From positions 392,970-456,969 of the forward strand of contig NZ_LMNX01000001.1 of assembly GCF_001423425.1 (NCBI RefSeq): a stretch of DNA of 64,000 nucleotides, read 5' to 3'. Below the pieces are notes generated by a model. The model did no database searches and was not told the DNA's origin. It worked only from the letters and a program-made list of their open reading frames with translations. The translations under genes were made by a program, and so were the position numbers. Positions 24,810 through 34,319 of this stretch are shown here, piece by piece (position 1 is the stretch's first letter; each line of letters opens with the position of its first letter). This DNA is from Rhizobium sp. Leaf306. GTDB taxonomy: Bacteria > Pseudomonadota > Alphaproteobacteria > Rhizobiales > Rhizobiaceae.

Positions 24810-25412
24810 TTACTTGGAAGCGGCTTCGTAGCGTTCCAGCACGTAATCCCAGTTGATCAGGCTATCGACGAAAGCCTCGAGATACTTCGGGCGGGCGTTG
24901 CGGTAGTCGATGTAATAGGAATGTTCCCAGACGTCGACGCCGAGGATCGGCTCTGCGCCGTGGACCAGCGGGTTTTCGCCGTTCGGGGTCTTGGAGATGA
25001 CGAGCTTGCCATCCTTGACCGAAAGCCAGGCCCAGCCGGAGCCGAACTGCGTGGTGCCGGCTGCAATGAAATCAGCCTTGAACTTGTCGTAGCCGCCAAG
25101 ATCAGATGCGATCGCGGTTTCGAGCTTGCCCGGCAGCTTGTTTCCGCCGCCGTCCTTCTTCATCCACTTCCAGAAATGGACGTGGTTGTAATGCTGGGCA
25201 GCATTGTTGAAGAGGCCCTGGTTGGTGCCAAAGGACTTCTTGACGACGTCCTCGACCGACAGGTCAGCCATGCCGGCTTCGGCCGCAAGCTTGTTGCCGT
25301 TGTCGACATAGGCCTTGTGGTGCTTGTCGTGGTGGTATTCCAGCGTTTCCTTCGACATGAAGGGTGCAAGGGCTTCGTAATCGTATGGAAGTTCGGGAAG
25401 TTCGAAAGCCAT
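24810..25412 (-). CDS. sodB: Superoxide dismutase [Fe/Mn]
   Basis: A 200-residue Fe/Mn superoxide dismutase that converts superoxide to peroxide and oxygen. Metal ligands are visible: His in EYHHDKHH (about residue 27), His in NHVHFWK-like NYNHVHFW (about 79), and Asp/His in DVWEHSYYIDYRNARPKYL (split; about 163 and 167). The N-terminus FELPELPYDYEALAPFMS is typical of the FeSOD-like group. Metal choice cannot be fixed from the sequence alone. The start at 25412 has AAGGAG upstream. Confidence 0.93.
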   Translation of the reverse strand: MAFELPELPYDYEALAPFMSKETLEYHHDKHHKAYVDNGNKLAAEAGMADLSVEDVVKKSFGTNQGLFNNAAQHYNHVHFWKWMKKDGGGNKLPGKLETAIASDLGGYDKFKADFIAAGTTQFGSGWAWLSVKDGKLVISKTPNGENPLVHGAEPILGVDVWEHSYYIDYRNARPKYLEAFVDSLINWDYVLERYEAASK

Positions 25413-25602
25413 TGGTATACTCCTTTTGGCAAACACCGTTGGTGAAGGTCGTGCTGGAACATAGGAGCGCGATGGGGAAGAGGCAACGGTGAACCTTTCA
25501 AAAACAACCGCTCAATCGACAAGAAATTGCTGAATTTTCCAAGCATTAGCGAGAGGAATCAATCGCTTTCGCACCGAATGCAGAAACCGGAGAAAATTGA
25601 CG

Positions 25603-25926
25603 ATGAAAAACTTTGTGGCACCGATCGTCCTCGTTTGCGCAACCACCGCCGTGACGGCCCACGCAGCTTCCGACGATGCGTGGACGACGTTTCAAGCTGA
25701 CGTCGGCAAGGCGTGTGTGGCGGCCTCGAAAGACCTGATCGAGAAAGGAAGGGCCGTGGTCGATCCGTTCGGAAGCCAGTCCTATGGGCTTGCGGTCGTC
25801 ACCGGCAAAGCCAAAGGCGCCAAGGTCAGGATCAGCACGATCTGCGCCTACGACAAGAAGACCAAAAAGGCCGAAGTGGGTGGCGAGATCTCCGCCGACA
25901 TGCTGAGGGCAAAACCTAGCAAGTAA
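25603..25926 (+). CDS. Hypothetical exported protein
   Basis: A 107-residue small protein with a signal peptide ending near TAHA-ASD (residue 22). The mature part has two Cys (KACVAA and STICAY) and many Lys (KKTKKAE). No family is recognised. The ATG at 25603 has GGAGA upstream; a TTG two codons earlier is also in frame. Confidence 0.65.
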   Translation: MKNFVAPIVLVCATTAVTAHAASDDAWTTFQADVGKACVAASKDLIEKGRAVVDPFGSQSYGLAVVTGKAKGAKVRISTICAYDKKTKKAEVGGEISADMLRAKPSK

Positions 25927-26014
25927 CATCCGCGACCGCGCGGGCGGCAGCGTTTGGGAACTTTTCCACCACGGCAGACTTTTCCGGGCATGAAACACTG
26001 CCGGGAGGGCTGCC

Positions 26015-26773
26015 GTGTTTGATTTCTTGACCTTCGACTTTCTGACGTCCGATTTCGTGATCTTCGTGGCAATCGGCTTTTTCGCGCAGATCATCGATGG
26101 CGCGCTCGGCATGGCTTTCGGCGTTCTCACCACCACTAGTCTGCTTGCTTTCGGCGTTCCGCCGGCAGTCGCCAGCGCCATGACGCATGTGACCGAGTGT
26201 TTCACGACGGCTGCATCCGGCGCCTCGCATCTCTACCATCGCAACGTCGACTGGCGGCTGGTCAAACGACTGGCGCCGGCCGGCATGATCGGCGGCGCGA
26301 TCGGCGCCTATCTCCTGTCCAGTATCGACGGCAAGGCGATCGAGCCGTTCGTCTCGGTCTATCTGATGCTGGTCGGATGTTACATTCTTTACAAGGCCTT
26401 CCGCCCGGCCTTCAGGCGCGACATCCATGACCGGATCGTGCCCTATGTGGGCGGTGCGGGCGGCGTGCTCGATGCCATGGGCGGCGGCGGATGGGGGCCG
26501 ATCGTCACCAGCTCGCTTCTCGGCCGCGGCCATGAACCAAAGAAGGTGATCGGCTCCACGAACCTCACCGAATTTGCGGTAACGACGGTGATCTCGGCGA
26601 CCTTCATCGCCACGCTCGGCTGGTCCGAACTGTCGTCGGCGCTCGGCCTCATCCTCGGCGGCGTGCTGGCGGCCCCGTTTGGAGCGCTGATCGTCAAGAG
26701 ACTGCCGACCAAACCTCTGATGGTCGCGGTCTCCCTGATCATCATCGGTACGGCTGCGGTGCGGATCATCTAA
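26015..26773 (+). CDS. TauE/SafE family sulfite/anion exporter
   Basis: A 252-residue polytopic membrane protein of the TauE/SafE (DUF81) family with about eight helices in two repeated halves. Repeat signatures are IDGALGMAFGVLTTT, HVTECFTTAASGASH and GAGGVLDAMGGGGWGP. Members export sulfite, sulfoacetate or related anions. The start is GTG at 26015 with GGGAGGG six bases upstream. Confidence 0.88.
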   Translation: MFDFLTFDFLTSDFVIFVAIGFFAQIIDGALGMAFGVLTTTSLLAFGVPPAVASAMTHVTECFTTAASGASHLYHRNVDWRLVKRLAPAGMIGGAIGAYLLSSIDGKAIEPFVSVYLMLVGCYILYKAFRPAFRRDIHDRIVPYVGGAGGVLDAMGGGGWGPIVTSSLLGRGHEPKKVIGSTNLTEFAVTTVISATFIATLGWSELSSALGLILGGVLAAPFGALIVKRLPTKPLMVAVSLIIIGTAAVRII

Positions 26774-26941
26774 GGGCGATGCTCTCTAACCTTCCAGCCC
26801 GTCGCAACATCCCACATCCGCTGCCCTGCACCTGTCCCTTTGGCGGCTGGCGCGCTAGATAACGGGTATCGCGGTTTCCTCCGGGGGCCGTAGCGGAGTG
26901 TTCTCCGACGTCTGATCCTCATCTGCAAAGGTATGTCTTCC

Positions 26942-27571
26942 ATGGCCGAAACGAACAGCCCGAACCTTCTCGTCATCCTCTTGCACGGTGTCGGCTCCAG
27001 TGGCGACAATCTGGCGCCGCTTGGGGAGGAATGGGCGGGGACGCTTGGCGATGCCGTCTTCGTTTCGCCCGATGCGCCGGAGCCTTCAAGCTTTGGTGCC
27101 GGGTACCAGTGGTTCAGTGTTGCGGGCGTCACGCCGGAAAATCGCGGCGCGCGGATTGCGGCGGCACGGCCGGGGTTCGATGCCTTGATCAACGGTATCA
27201 TCGCGGACAACGGCTTTGCCGAGAGGCTTGATCGCGTGGCGCTGGTGGGTTTCTCGCAAGGGACGATCATGGCGCTCGACGCGATCGCAAACGGACGGTT
27301 TGGCGTGGGTGCGGTGGTCGGTTTTTCCGGCCGGCTGTCTTCGCCCGAGCCGCTGTCGCCCTCCACGAAGATGCCGGTGTTTCTGGTGCATGGCACTGCC
27401 GACGACGTCATCCCGTCATGGGAAAGCGAACAGGCGGCCGACACGTTGGCAAAGCATGGTTTCGACGTGGAGACATCGATCGAGCCCGGGCTCGGTCACA
27501 CGATTTCCGGCGCCGGTGCTGGCCGCGCCGTGGAATTTCTGGCGAAAGTGTTTGGATACGAAGCGCTTTAA
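26942..27571 (+). CDS. Phospholipase/carboxylesterase (alpha/beta hydrolase)
   Basis: A 209-residue serine hydrolase of the carboxylesterase/phospholipase family (YpfH/EstB type). Features are LLHGVGSSGDNLAPLG (oxyanion region), the nucleophile elbow GFSQGT, Asp in HGTADDVIP and His in GLGHTIS. It hydrolyses short acyl esters in the cytoplasm. An ATG three codons earlier (26933) lies almost on the AAAGG site, so 26942 is favoured. It is convergent with ilvE. Confidence 0.86.
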   Translation: MAETNSPNLLVILLHGVGSSGDNLAPLGEEWAGTLGDAVFVSPDAPEPSSFGAGYQWFSVAGVTPENRGARIAAARPGFDALINGIIADNGFAERLDRVALVGFSQGTIMALDAIANGRFGVGAVVGFSGRLSSPEPLSPSTKMPVFLVHGTADDVIPSWESEQAADTLAKHGFDVETSIEPGLGHTISGAGAGRAVEFLAKVFGYEAL

Positions 27572-27588
27572 CGCGGCAGAACAAGGTT

Positions 27589-27621
27589 GAGGGACGGCGC
27601 CCGGACCGGGTGCCGTCCCTC
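27589..27621. terminator. Bidirectional terminator
   Basis: A near-perfect 15-bp GC-rich stem (27589-27603 with 27607-27621) with a tiny loop lies between two convergent genes. T tracts are poor on both sides, so termination strength is uncertain. Confidence 0.6.
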
Positions 27622-27626
27622 GTCAA

Positions 27627-28514
27627 TCAGACGTCTTCGCCCTTGGTCGAGCGTGCCCAGTCCATATAGAGTTCGAGCGCCTTGCGGGCGACAGGACCTT
27701 CCTGCAGGGAGCGGTCCTCGAACCGGTTCACCGGGGCGATTTTCGAGTAGTTGCCGGAGGTGAAGATTTCGTCGGCATTGGCGAAATCGGCAGCAGTCAG
27801 CGTGACTTCGCGCACGTCGAAGCCGGCGCCGCGCAACAGGGTCAGCACGCGCGAGCGGGTGATGCCGGCCAGAAACGTGCCGTTGGCGATCGGCGTCATG
27901 ACCACGCCGTCCTTAACCATGAAGATGTTCGAGGATGCGGTTTCGGCGACATTGCCGTTCATGTCGAGCGCGAGCGCATTGTCGAAGCCGCGGCTCTGCG
28001 CCTCGACGATCATGCGGCCGCTGTTGGGATAAAGGCTACCGGTCTTGGCGGCCGTCATGGCCACCTCGGCGCTCGGGCGGCGGAACGGCGACACGGTGAG
28101 CGACGATGCCTTTGCCGTGTGCATCGGAGCTTCGAACAGGCAGAGCGCAAACCGGGTCGATTCCGGATCGGCGGCGACGACGCTGGTGGGAAGACCGTGT
28201 TCGGCCCAGTACATCGGCTTGATGTAGATCGCCGTCTTGCCGTCGAACTTCTTGACGCCTTCGAGCGCCAGCCGCTCGATCTCCTCGGCTGCCATGACCG
28301 GCTTCATGCCCATATTGATGGCCGAGCGGTTGACGCGCTGGCAGTGCATGTTGAGATCCGGCGAGATGCCTTCGAACCAGCGGGCGCCGTCGAACACGGT
28401 CGTGCCCAGCCACATGGCGTGCGAGGTGGGTCCGATCAGCTTCGGATTTCCTTCCACCCACTCACCATCCACGTAGGTCCAGGTGGTGGAGCGAGGGGAT
28501 GTGTCGACGGCCAT
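27627..28514 (-). CDS. ilvE: Branched-chain amino acid aminotransferase
   Basis: A 295-residue class IV PLP aminotransferase. It transfers the amino group between Glu and the keto acids of Leu, Ile and Val. The PLP Lys lies in TAAKTGSLYPN (about residue 157). The FDGARWFEG start region, ALALDMNGNVAETASSNIFM and NGTFLAGITRSRVL are the family blocks. AGGAG precedes the ATG. A D-amino-acid or omega-aminotransferase role in the same fold type cannot be excluded. Confidence 0.85.
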   Translation of the reverse strand: MAVDTSPRSTTWTYVDGEWVEGNPKLIGPTSHAMWLGTTVFDGARWFEGISPDLNMHCQRVNRSAINMGMKPVMAAEEIERLALEGVKKFDGKTAIYIKPMYWAEHGLPTSVVAADPESTRFALCLFEAPMHTAKASSLTVSPFRRPSAEVAMTAAKTGSLYPNSGRMIVEAQSRGFDNALALDMNGNVAETASSNIFMVKDGVVMTPIANGTFLAGITRSRVLTLLRGAGFDVREVTLTAADFANADEIFTSGNYSKIAPVNRFEDRSLQEGPVARKALELYMDWARSTKGEDV

Positions 28515-28660
28515 GATATTCTCCTTCGGGTCTTCAAAGCTTGGCGGGGGTCGCTAAAATTTGGCGTGAATGAAATCCCCGAAGCCCTCAAGGTCAAGCG
28601 ACAATCCGAGATGATTCATCACAAATATTGATGGCACGCCGAATTGCCGCCGTCCGATGG

Positions 28661-28843
28661 TCAGGGCGCTCGCTGCGGTGCGGGTGCCGGAAGAAGCGGC
28701 GAGTCCGATGGCTGGCGCGGACTGCCCGGCGCTCCCTGCAACAGGTTATCGCTACCCAGCTGACGACTGTCGTTCTGCATCAGGGTGATTGACAAAATGA
28801 CGGCCACCAGCAGGCCAAGGACAATGAGAAACAACCAGCGCAT
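28661..28843 (-). CDS. Small membrane protein
   Basis: A 60-residue protein with one N-terminal helix (WLFLIVLGLLVAVILSITLM) and a Pro/Ser/Gln-rich tail (PRQPSDSPLLPAPAPQ), probably facing the periplasm. GGGAG lies upstream of the ATG at suitable distance. No family is recognised. Confidence 0.55.
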   Translation of the reverse strand: MRWLFLIVLGLLVAVILSITLMQNDSRQLGSDNLLQGAPGSPRQPSDSPLLPAPAPQRAP

Positions 28844-29054
28844 GTATCGAAAACTCCCTCTCACGCAGAATAACGCGAACATTTCCGTCTGAAACGTTGC
28901 GTGATCCCTTCGACCAGAACAGTGGGGCCACTCTGCGGCAACGCAGCAAATCCTTCACAAACGCGGCCCAAAAACGTTGACAGCAGCCGTTCAGGCTTGC
29001 AGTCTTGCGCCTCACCTCCCGTTTACGCACTCATTTTTTTACAACGCAGAGGCC

Positions 29055-29783
29055 ATGTCCAGCTCCGGCGCCCTCACCTCAACGGCTCTCAAGTCATCGT
29101 CCATGTCGCTGACGCAGGACCTCGTCGACCTGTGTTTTCGCGACGAGATGGATCCGGGCGCGCCACCAACATGGGAGCCGCTGACGGATGCCGACTATGC
29201 CGAGATTACCGAGCGGCTGGTGGAGGAAATCGGCGATGAGCCATTGTGGATCTTTGCCTATGGCTCGCTGATCTGGAAGCCGGGCTTTGATTCGATCGCC
29301 TGCCAGCGGGCGACGGCCTATGGCTGGCATCGGTCGTTTTCGCTCCATATCGAACGGGGCCGCGGTTCGCCCGACCAGCCGGGGCTGATGATGATGCTGT
29401 CGCGCGGCGGTCGTTGCGACGGCGTGATTTACCGGGTGGCCGATACGGAAAAGCGCGAGCAGATCGACAAGGCGCTGCGCCGCGAGGTGAGCCACAAGGA
29501 CAGCCTTTCGACCTTCCGTTTTCTCCCCGTGCGGACGCAAGGCGGCGAGACGATCCGGGCGCTGACTTTCTGGGCCGGCGGAAAGAGCCCGCGGATCATC
29601 AGGCCGCTTCCGCCGCTTCAGGATGTGGCGCCGGTTCTGGCGCGCGCCTGCGGCCACCGCGGTTCCTGCGCCGAATATCTCTATAATACCGTCGTACATC
29701 TGGCCGAATTCGGCATCCGCGACCGCAATCTCTGGCGGCTGCAGGAGATGGTGGCACGCGAAATCGAAGCGATTCACGCTTAA
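29055..29783 (+). CDS. chaC: Glutathione-specific gamma-glutamylcyclotransferase ChaC
   Basis: A 242-residue ChaC-family enzyme that splits glutathione into 5-oxoproline and Cys-Gly. The substrate loop YGSLIWKPGF (about residue 67-76) is intact, and the catalytic Glu is expected in the middle region. GYxWHRSF and GSCAEYLYNTV are typical. About 40 extra N-terminal residues precede the family core. The start at 29055 has GAGG close upstream; the frame extends to 28977. Confidence 0.88.
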   Translation: MSSSGALTSTALKSSSMSLTQDLVDLCFRDEMDPGAPPTWEPLTDADYAEITERLVEEIGDEPLWIFAYGSLIWKPGFDSIACQRATAYGWHRSFSLHIERGRGSPDQPGLMMMLSRGGRCDGVIYRVADTEKREQIDKALRREVSHKDSLSTFRFLPVRTQGGETIRALTFWAGGKSPRIIRPLPPLQDVAPVLARACGHRGSCAEYLYNTVVHLAEFGIRDRNLWRLQEMVAREIEAIHA

Positions 29784-29931
29784 AAGCGTGATGCCGCCCG
29801 TCGGGGCCGGCAGTGCGAAATCTGGCACTCTCTCATAAAAGTTGAGGACGGCGGGCTCGATCCGTGTTTGAACGCTTTCGGGGGCGCGTGCGACCCCCAT
29901 CGCGATGACCGGTACCGTGCCAGCGAGACCC

Positions 29932-30126
29932 ATGACGACTCTAGCCACCATAGTGTACCTGACGGTAGCGACCGCGTTCTTCGGGATGACGTTGGCCGAG
30001 GGTGTGACACGACGGCTTCCCTGGAGCTTCGACAGGATCATGGGACTTTTGCTGTCGTGCCTGTGGCCGCTGATCCTGATTGCGATCGCGGTCAGCAGTC
30101 ATCGCGATCGCAGAAATGCAGGATGA
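29932..30126 (+). CDS. Small two-helix membrane protein
   Basis: A 64-residue ORF with two hydrophobic segments (about residues 4-22 and 35-54) and a basic C-terminus (HRDRRNAG). No family is recognised. It is supported by its codon bias and by topology, but the ribosome site is weak. Confidence 0.45.
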   Translation: MTTLATIVYLTVATAFFGMTLAEGVTRRLPWSFDRIMGLLLSCLWPLILIAIAVSSHRDRRNAG

Positions 30127-30235
30127 CGCGGCTGCGCATTGCTCGACCGATCCTTGTATATTTCCCGTAGAAGCAGCGCGGTGCTGCCCTATATCCTCGA
30201 TAACCGAAAAGACGAAGACTGGGGCGACTGGATCG

Positions 30236-31750
30236 ATGCAAAGCATCCTCAACGAAGGCGACACGTGCTGGCGGATTGCCAAGGCGGACAGACTTTCCAT
30301 CATCATCGATGCAGCCGATTTCTTTCGCTTCGCCAAGCGCACGATGACGAAGGCGAAAAAGTCGATCTACCTGATCGGCTGGGATTTCGACACGCGCATC
30401 CAGCTGGAGCCGGGCAAGAAGGATGGCAAGGCTGACAAGAGCGCGAAGGAGGAATGGCCCGACGAGCTTGGCAAGTTTCTGAACGCGCTCGCCGAGCGAA
30501 ACAACGGGCTCGATATTCGCATTCTCAAATGGGATATCGGGCTGATCAATTCGATCACTCGCGGTGAAACGCCGTTTTATATTCTCAAATGGATGTTCGA
30601 CAAGCGCATCCATCTGAAGCTCGACGGCGCGCATCCGGCGCTGTCGGCACATCACATGAAGCTTCTCGTCATCGACGACGAAGTGGCATTCTGCGGCGGG
30701 ATCGACATGACCGTTGGGCGCTGGGACAGTCGCGACCATTCGGAAGACGAGCCGTTGCGCAAGTCGCCGATGGGATTTGCGCAAGGGCCCTGGCACGATG
30801 CCACCACCTGCCTTTCCGGCGAGGCCGCACGGGCGCTCGGCGAGGTCGCACGGCGGCGCTGGAAACTGGCAACCGACGAGACGCTCGATCCGCCCGACGA
30901 GAATACCGCCACGGAGAACGATCCCTGGCCGGACGAGCTGGAGGTCGGGTTTCGCGACATCTCGATCGGCATCGCCCGAACCGCGCCTGAATACGAGGGG
31001 CGCAGCCAGATCGTCGAGATCGAGACCGCCAAGCTTGCGATCATCGGTTCGGTGAAAAAGACGCTTTATGTCGAGAGCCAGTATTTCGCCTCGCGTCGTA
31101 TTGCAGAGGCCATGGCGGAACGGCTGAAGGAGCCCGACGGACCGGAAATCGTGCTGATCAATCCGGAGGGCTGCGAAGGCTGGCTGGAAGCCAAGGCGAT
31201 GGACAGCGCCCGCATTCGGCTGATGAAGATGGTGAAGGACGCCGATGTTCATGATCGCTTCCGGATCTACTACCCTGTCAACGAGGCCCGCACGTCGATC
31301 TATGTGCATGCCAAGATGATGTTTGCCGACGACCGGATCGTGAAAATCGGCTCGGCCAATCTTAACAACCGCTCGATGGGCTACGATACGGAATGCGACC
31401 TCATCCTCGAGGCGCAGCCGGGTGAGGACACGCTGAGCGAAAAGATCGTCAGTACCCGCGACGATCTCATCGCCGAACATCTTGGGCGCGAACCGCAGGA
31501 AGTGCGTGACGCGGTTGCAGCGCATGACGGGTCGATCATCGCGGCCATCGAGGCGTTGAACCGACAGAGCGGCCGAGGTCTGCTGCCGGTCAAGATGCGG
31601 GAGCTGAGTGCCGACGAGGAATTGCTGGCTGAATCGGACATTGCCGATCCCGAGCGACCAAGCGGCGTGCGGTACCGGACATCAAACTTTCTGAAACAGC
31701 GGTTCGGTCGAGTCGCGAGACGGGCGAAACGGGCGCGCAAAGAGACCTGA
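30236..31750 (+). CDS. Phospholipase D-like (cardiolipin synthase-type) protein
   Basis: A 504-residue PLD superfamily protein with two HKD motifs: His140-x-Lys142 in HHMKLLVIDD and His358-x-Lys360 in HAKMMFADDR, with GSANLNNRSMGYDTE after the second. The N-terminal part RLSIIIDAADFFRFAKRTM is soluble and no membrane helix is visible. It is closer to stand-alone PLDs that act on phospholipids than to membrane-bound Cls enzymes. The basic tail (RVARRAKRARKET) may bind membranes. The ribosome site before 30236 is weak. Confidence 0.87.
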   Translation: MQSILNEGDTCWRIAKADRLSIIIDAADFFRFAKRTMTKAKKSIYLIGWDFDTRIQLEPGKKDGKADKSAKEEWPDELGKFLNALAERNNGLDIRILKWDIGLINSITRGETPFYILKWMFDKRIHLKLDGAHPALSAHHMKLLVIDDEVAFCGGIDMTVGRWDSRDHSEDEPLRKSPMGFAQGPWHDATTCLSGEAARALGEVARRRWKLATDETLDPPDENTATENDPWPDELEVGFRDISIGIARTAPEYEGRSQIVEIETAKLAIIGSVKKTLYVESQYFASRRIAEAMAERLKEPDGPEIVLINPEGCEGWLEAKAMDSARIRLMKMVKDADVHDRFRIYYPVNEARTSIYVHAKMMFADDRIVKIGSANLNNRSMGYDTECDLILEAQPGEDTLSEKIVSTRDDLIAEHLGREPQEVRDAVAAHDGSIIAAIEALNRQSGRGLLPVKMRELSADEELLAESDIADPERPSGVRYRTSNFLKQRFGRVARRAKRARKET

Positions 31751-31917
31751 CGAGGTGGATTGCGCGGCCTCCGAGGCCTTCTTCGAGCCGATTTGTCGCA
31801 TCCGGTGGAGTGATCCTGGGCCGGTCTCTGCTTGATCGCCGGAATTCACGGCCCATCTAGAGTGTGCCTCTTCTTTGCCCGGCTCCCCGTCGGGCCCCCT
31901 TTTCCAAGGAGCACATG

Positions 31918-32742
31918 ATGCAAACCGTCAACGCCAACGGCGCCCATATCCCAGCTCTCGGTTTCGGCACGTTCCGCATGCCCGATGCGGATGTTCATCG
32001 CATTCTGCCGCAAGCCCTCAAACTCGGCTTCCGCCATGTGGACACTGCGCAGATCTACAAGAACGAGCAGGCTGTCGGCGACGTCCTTCGTCAGTCGGGC
32101 ATTCCGCGCGACGACATCTTTCTCACCACGAAAGTCTGGGTCGACCGCGTCGGTCACGATGCCTTTATCGCTTCGGTGGACGAAAGCCTTGCCAAGCTGA
32201 AGACAGATCACGTCGACCTTCTGCTTCTGCACTGGCCGCAGAGCGAAATGCCGCTGGCCGACCGGATGGGGGCACTGAACGAGCTGAAAACCGCGGGAAA
32301 GGTCAAGAATATCGGCGTTTCCAACTTCTCGACCGCGCTGATGGCCGAAGCGGTCAAGCTGTCCGATGCGCCAGTTGTCAACAACCAGGTGGAGTATCAC
32401 CCCTATCTCGACCAGACCAAGGTGCTGATGGAAGCGCGCAAGACCGGCATGTCGGTGACCGCCTATTACCTGATGGCCGATGGCGCGGTGCCGAAGGACG
32501 AGGTGTTGAAGGAGATCGGCGCGAAGTACAAAAAGACCGACGCTCAGGTCGTGCTGCGCTGGGCCGTGCAGCAGGAGGACGTGATCGCGCTGTCGAAGAC
32601 CGCGACCGAAAGCCGGCTGCCGGAGAATTACGACATCTTCGACTTCTCGCTGTCGCCGCAGGAAATGGAAGCGGTGTTTGCGCTGTCGCGGACAGACGGA
32701 CGCATCGTATCGCCGGTGCATCTCGCGCCAGAATGGGACTGA
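31918..32742 (+). CDS. Aldo/keto reductase
   Basis: A 274-residue NADPH-dependent aldo/keto reductase. The TIM-barrel signatures are GFGTFRMPDADV, GFRHVDTAQIYKNEQAVG (split, with the catalytic Asp and Tyr), LLLLHWPQ and NIGVSNFSTALM. The final NADP-binding part (VIALSKTATESRLPENYDIFDF, in pieces) has the usual phosphate contacts. Two ATGs occur in tandem; 31918 has AAGGAG at six bases and is preferred. The substrate is unknown; the DkgA/B group is the nearest. Confidence 0.88.
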   Translation: MQTVNANGAHIPALGFGTFRMPDADVHRILPQALKLGFRHVDTAQIYKNEQAVGDVLRQSGIPRDDIFLTTKVWVDRVGHDAFIASVDESLAKLKTDHVDLLLLHWPQSEMPLADRMGALNELKTAGKVKNIGVSNFSTALMAEAVKLSDAPVVNNQVEYHPYLDQTKVLMEARKTGMSVTAYYLMADGAVPKDEVLKEIGAKYKKTDAQVVLRWAVQQEDVIALSKTATESRLPENYDIFDFSLSPQEMEAVFALSRTDGRIVSPVHLAPEWD

Positions 32743-32935
32743 TCCGGTCCGAGGCTTCGGTCTCGGACAATGGTCCGTTTGGGTCGCTTCCCACACACTC
32801 CCGCCGTGGTTTGTGTGGGATCCCGCCCAATTGCCCGGCGAGCCTCCCCCACGCGGCAGCCGAGGCCACGTCTTCTCTTGCCTCTCCCAGCCAGAACCAT
32901 AGGTCTTGTCACGGGCTGGAAGAGGAGGAGTTTTC

Positions 32936-34249
32936 ATGCATTTCAGAACGATATTGATGTCCGCGGCGGCGATGGTTGTTACCGCCCTGCCCGCCAGCGC
33001 GCAGCAAAAGCCTGCGGACCCCGCGCCGAAGGACTGCCCGAGTTCGATGCCTGCCGGGACCGAGTGCTTCGCGGGCGAGGATCTGCACGGCGCCTATTAC
33101 TGGATCGCCAAGCCGAAGGACTGGAACGGCACGCTCGTCGTTCATGCCCATGGCGGGCCACGCACCGCAAAGCCTACGCCGGACGATCCGGTCGAGGATC
33201 TCGAGCGTTTCGCGGTCACCGTTCAGGAGGGCTATGCCTGGGCCGGTTCCAACTATCGCCGCGAAGGCTATGGCGTGCGGATGGCGGCGTCCGATACCGA
33301 CACTCTGCGCCAGATCGCGATCGCGCTTCTCGGGGAGCCGAAGCATGTCCTGCTGCACGGCCAGTCCTGGGGCGGCAATGTGGCGGCAAAGACTGCCGAA
33401 CTCTACGCACTCGACTGGCGGGGCCGCAAAAATTACGACGGCGTGGTGCTGACCAGCGGCTTGCTCGCCGGCGGCGGCCATGGCTATGACTTCCGCGCCG
33501 ATCTGCGGGCCGTCTACCAGTATTACTGCAAGAACCATCCGCGCGCCGACGAAGTGCAGTATCCGGTCTGGCAGGGCCTGCCCAAGGGCGCGAAGATGTC
33601 GCGCGACGAGCTGCAGCAGCGGGTCGACGAATGCACCGGCATCTCGCTTGCGAAGGACAAGCGGTCGCCAGAGCAAGCGAAGAACCTCGCCAATATCCTC
33701 GCCGTCACCAAGGTGCCGGAAAAGACGCTGGTGGCGCATCTGGCCTGGGCGACCGGGTTGTTTTCCGACATCGTCTGGCGGCGGATGGACGGAAAGAATC
33801 CGTTCGACAATTCCAACGTTCAGTACAAGGGATCGGACGACGACGCGGCGCTGAACAAGGGTGTCGAGCGGTTCAAGGCGGACCCGCAAGCGGCTCGGCT
33901 GATGGCCTATGATGCCGATCTGACCGGCCAGATCGTCGCGCCGACCATCACCCTGCACGCAAAGAACGATCCTACCGTGTTTGTCGATCACGAGGCGATC
34001 TATCGCCAAACGGTGGACAAGGCCGGCAATGGCGAGCTGCTGGTGCAGAACTTTTCGGACGAGGCGGAGCATTCCAAGCTCTCGACGCCGCAATATGCAG
34101 CGCTGTTTTCCGCCATGCTGAGCTGGATCGACAAGGGCGAGAAACCGACGCCGCAGACGGTGGCAGCCCTGTGTGAAAAGAAAGCCGAGATCTACAAGGA
34201 GCCCTGCAAGCTTCTGCCGGATTTCATGCCACAGATCCAGGAACGCTAG
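32936..34249 (+). CDS. Secreted alpha/beta hydrolase
   Basis: A 437-residue exported hydrolase. A signal peptide ends at PASA-QQK (residue 22). The nucleophile elbow GQSWGG (Ser about residue 143) and HAHGGP oxyanion region are clear. Asp in HAKNDPTVFVD and His in EAEHSKL complete the triad. Six or more Cys in the mature chain suggest disulfides. The substrate is unknown. The ATG at 32936 has AGGAGGAG upstream. Confidence 0.8.
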   Translation: MHFRTILMSAAAMVVTALPASAQQKPADPAPKDCPSSMPAGTECFAGEDLHGAYYWIAKPKDWNGTLVVHAHGGPRTAKPTPDDPVEDLERFAVTVQEGYAWAGSNYRREGYGVRMAASDTDTLRQIAIALLGEPKHVLLHGQSWGGNVAAKTAELYALDWRGRKNYDGVVLTSGLLAGGGHGYDFRADLRAVYQYYCKNHPRADEVQYPVWQGLPKGAKMSRDELQQRVDECTGISLAKDKRSPEQAKNLANILAVTKVPEKTLVAHLAWATGLFSDIVWRRMDGKNPFDNSNVQYKGSDDDAALNKGVERFKADPQAARLMAYDADLTGQIVAPTITLHAKNDPTVFVDHEAIYRQTVDKAGNGELLVQNFSDEAEHSKLSTPQYAALFSAMLSWIDKGEKPTPQTVAALCEKKAEIYKEPCKLLPDFMPQIQER

Positions 34250-34275
34250 AGCGCGTCTTGCCGCCTAGATCAGAC

Positions 34276-34316
34276 AAGGACGGGCGGAGCAGCCGTGCTC
34301 CGCCCGTCTTGGTTTG
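34276..34316. terminator. Bidirectional terminator
   Basis: A 12-bp perfect stem (34280-34291 with 34296-34307), extended by further imperfect pairs, lies between the convergent hydrolase and corA genes. Confidence 0.8.
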
Positions 34317-34319
34317 TGA

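Noticed and set aside
29771..29788. Hairpin at the chaC stop codon (TCACGCTT/AAGCGTGA)
   Set aside because: Stem with a two-base loop and no T tract, so it is not a convincing terminator.
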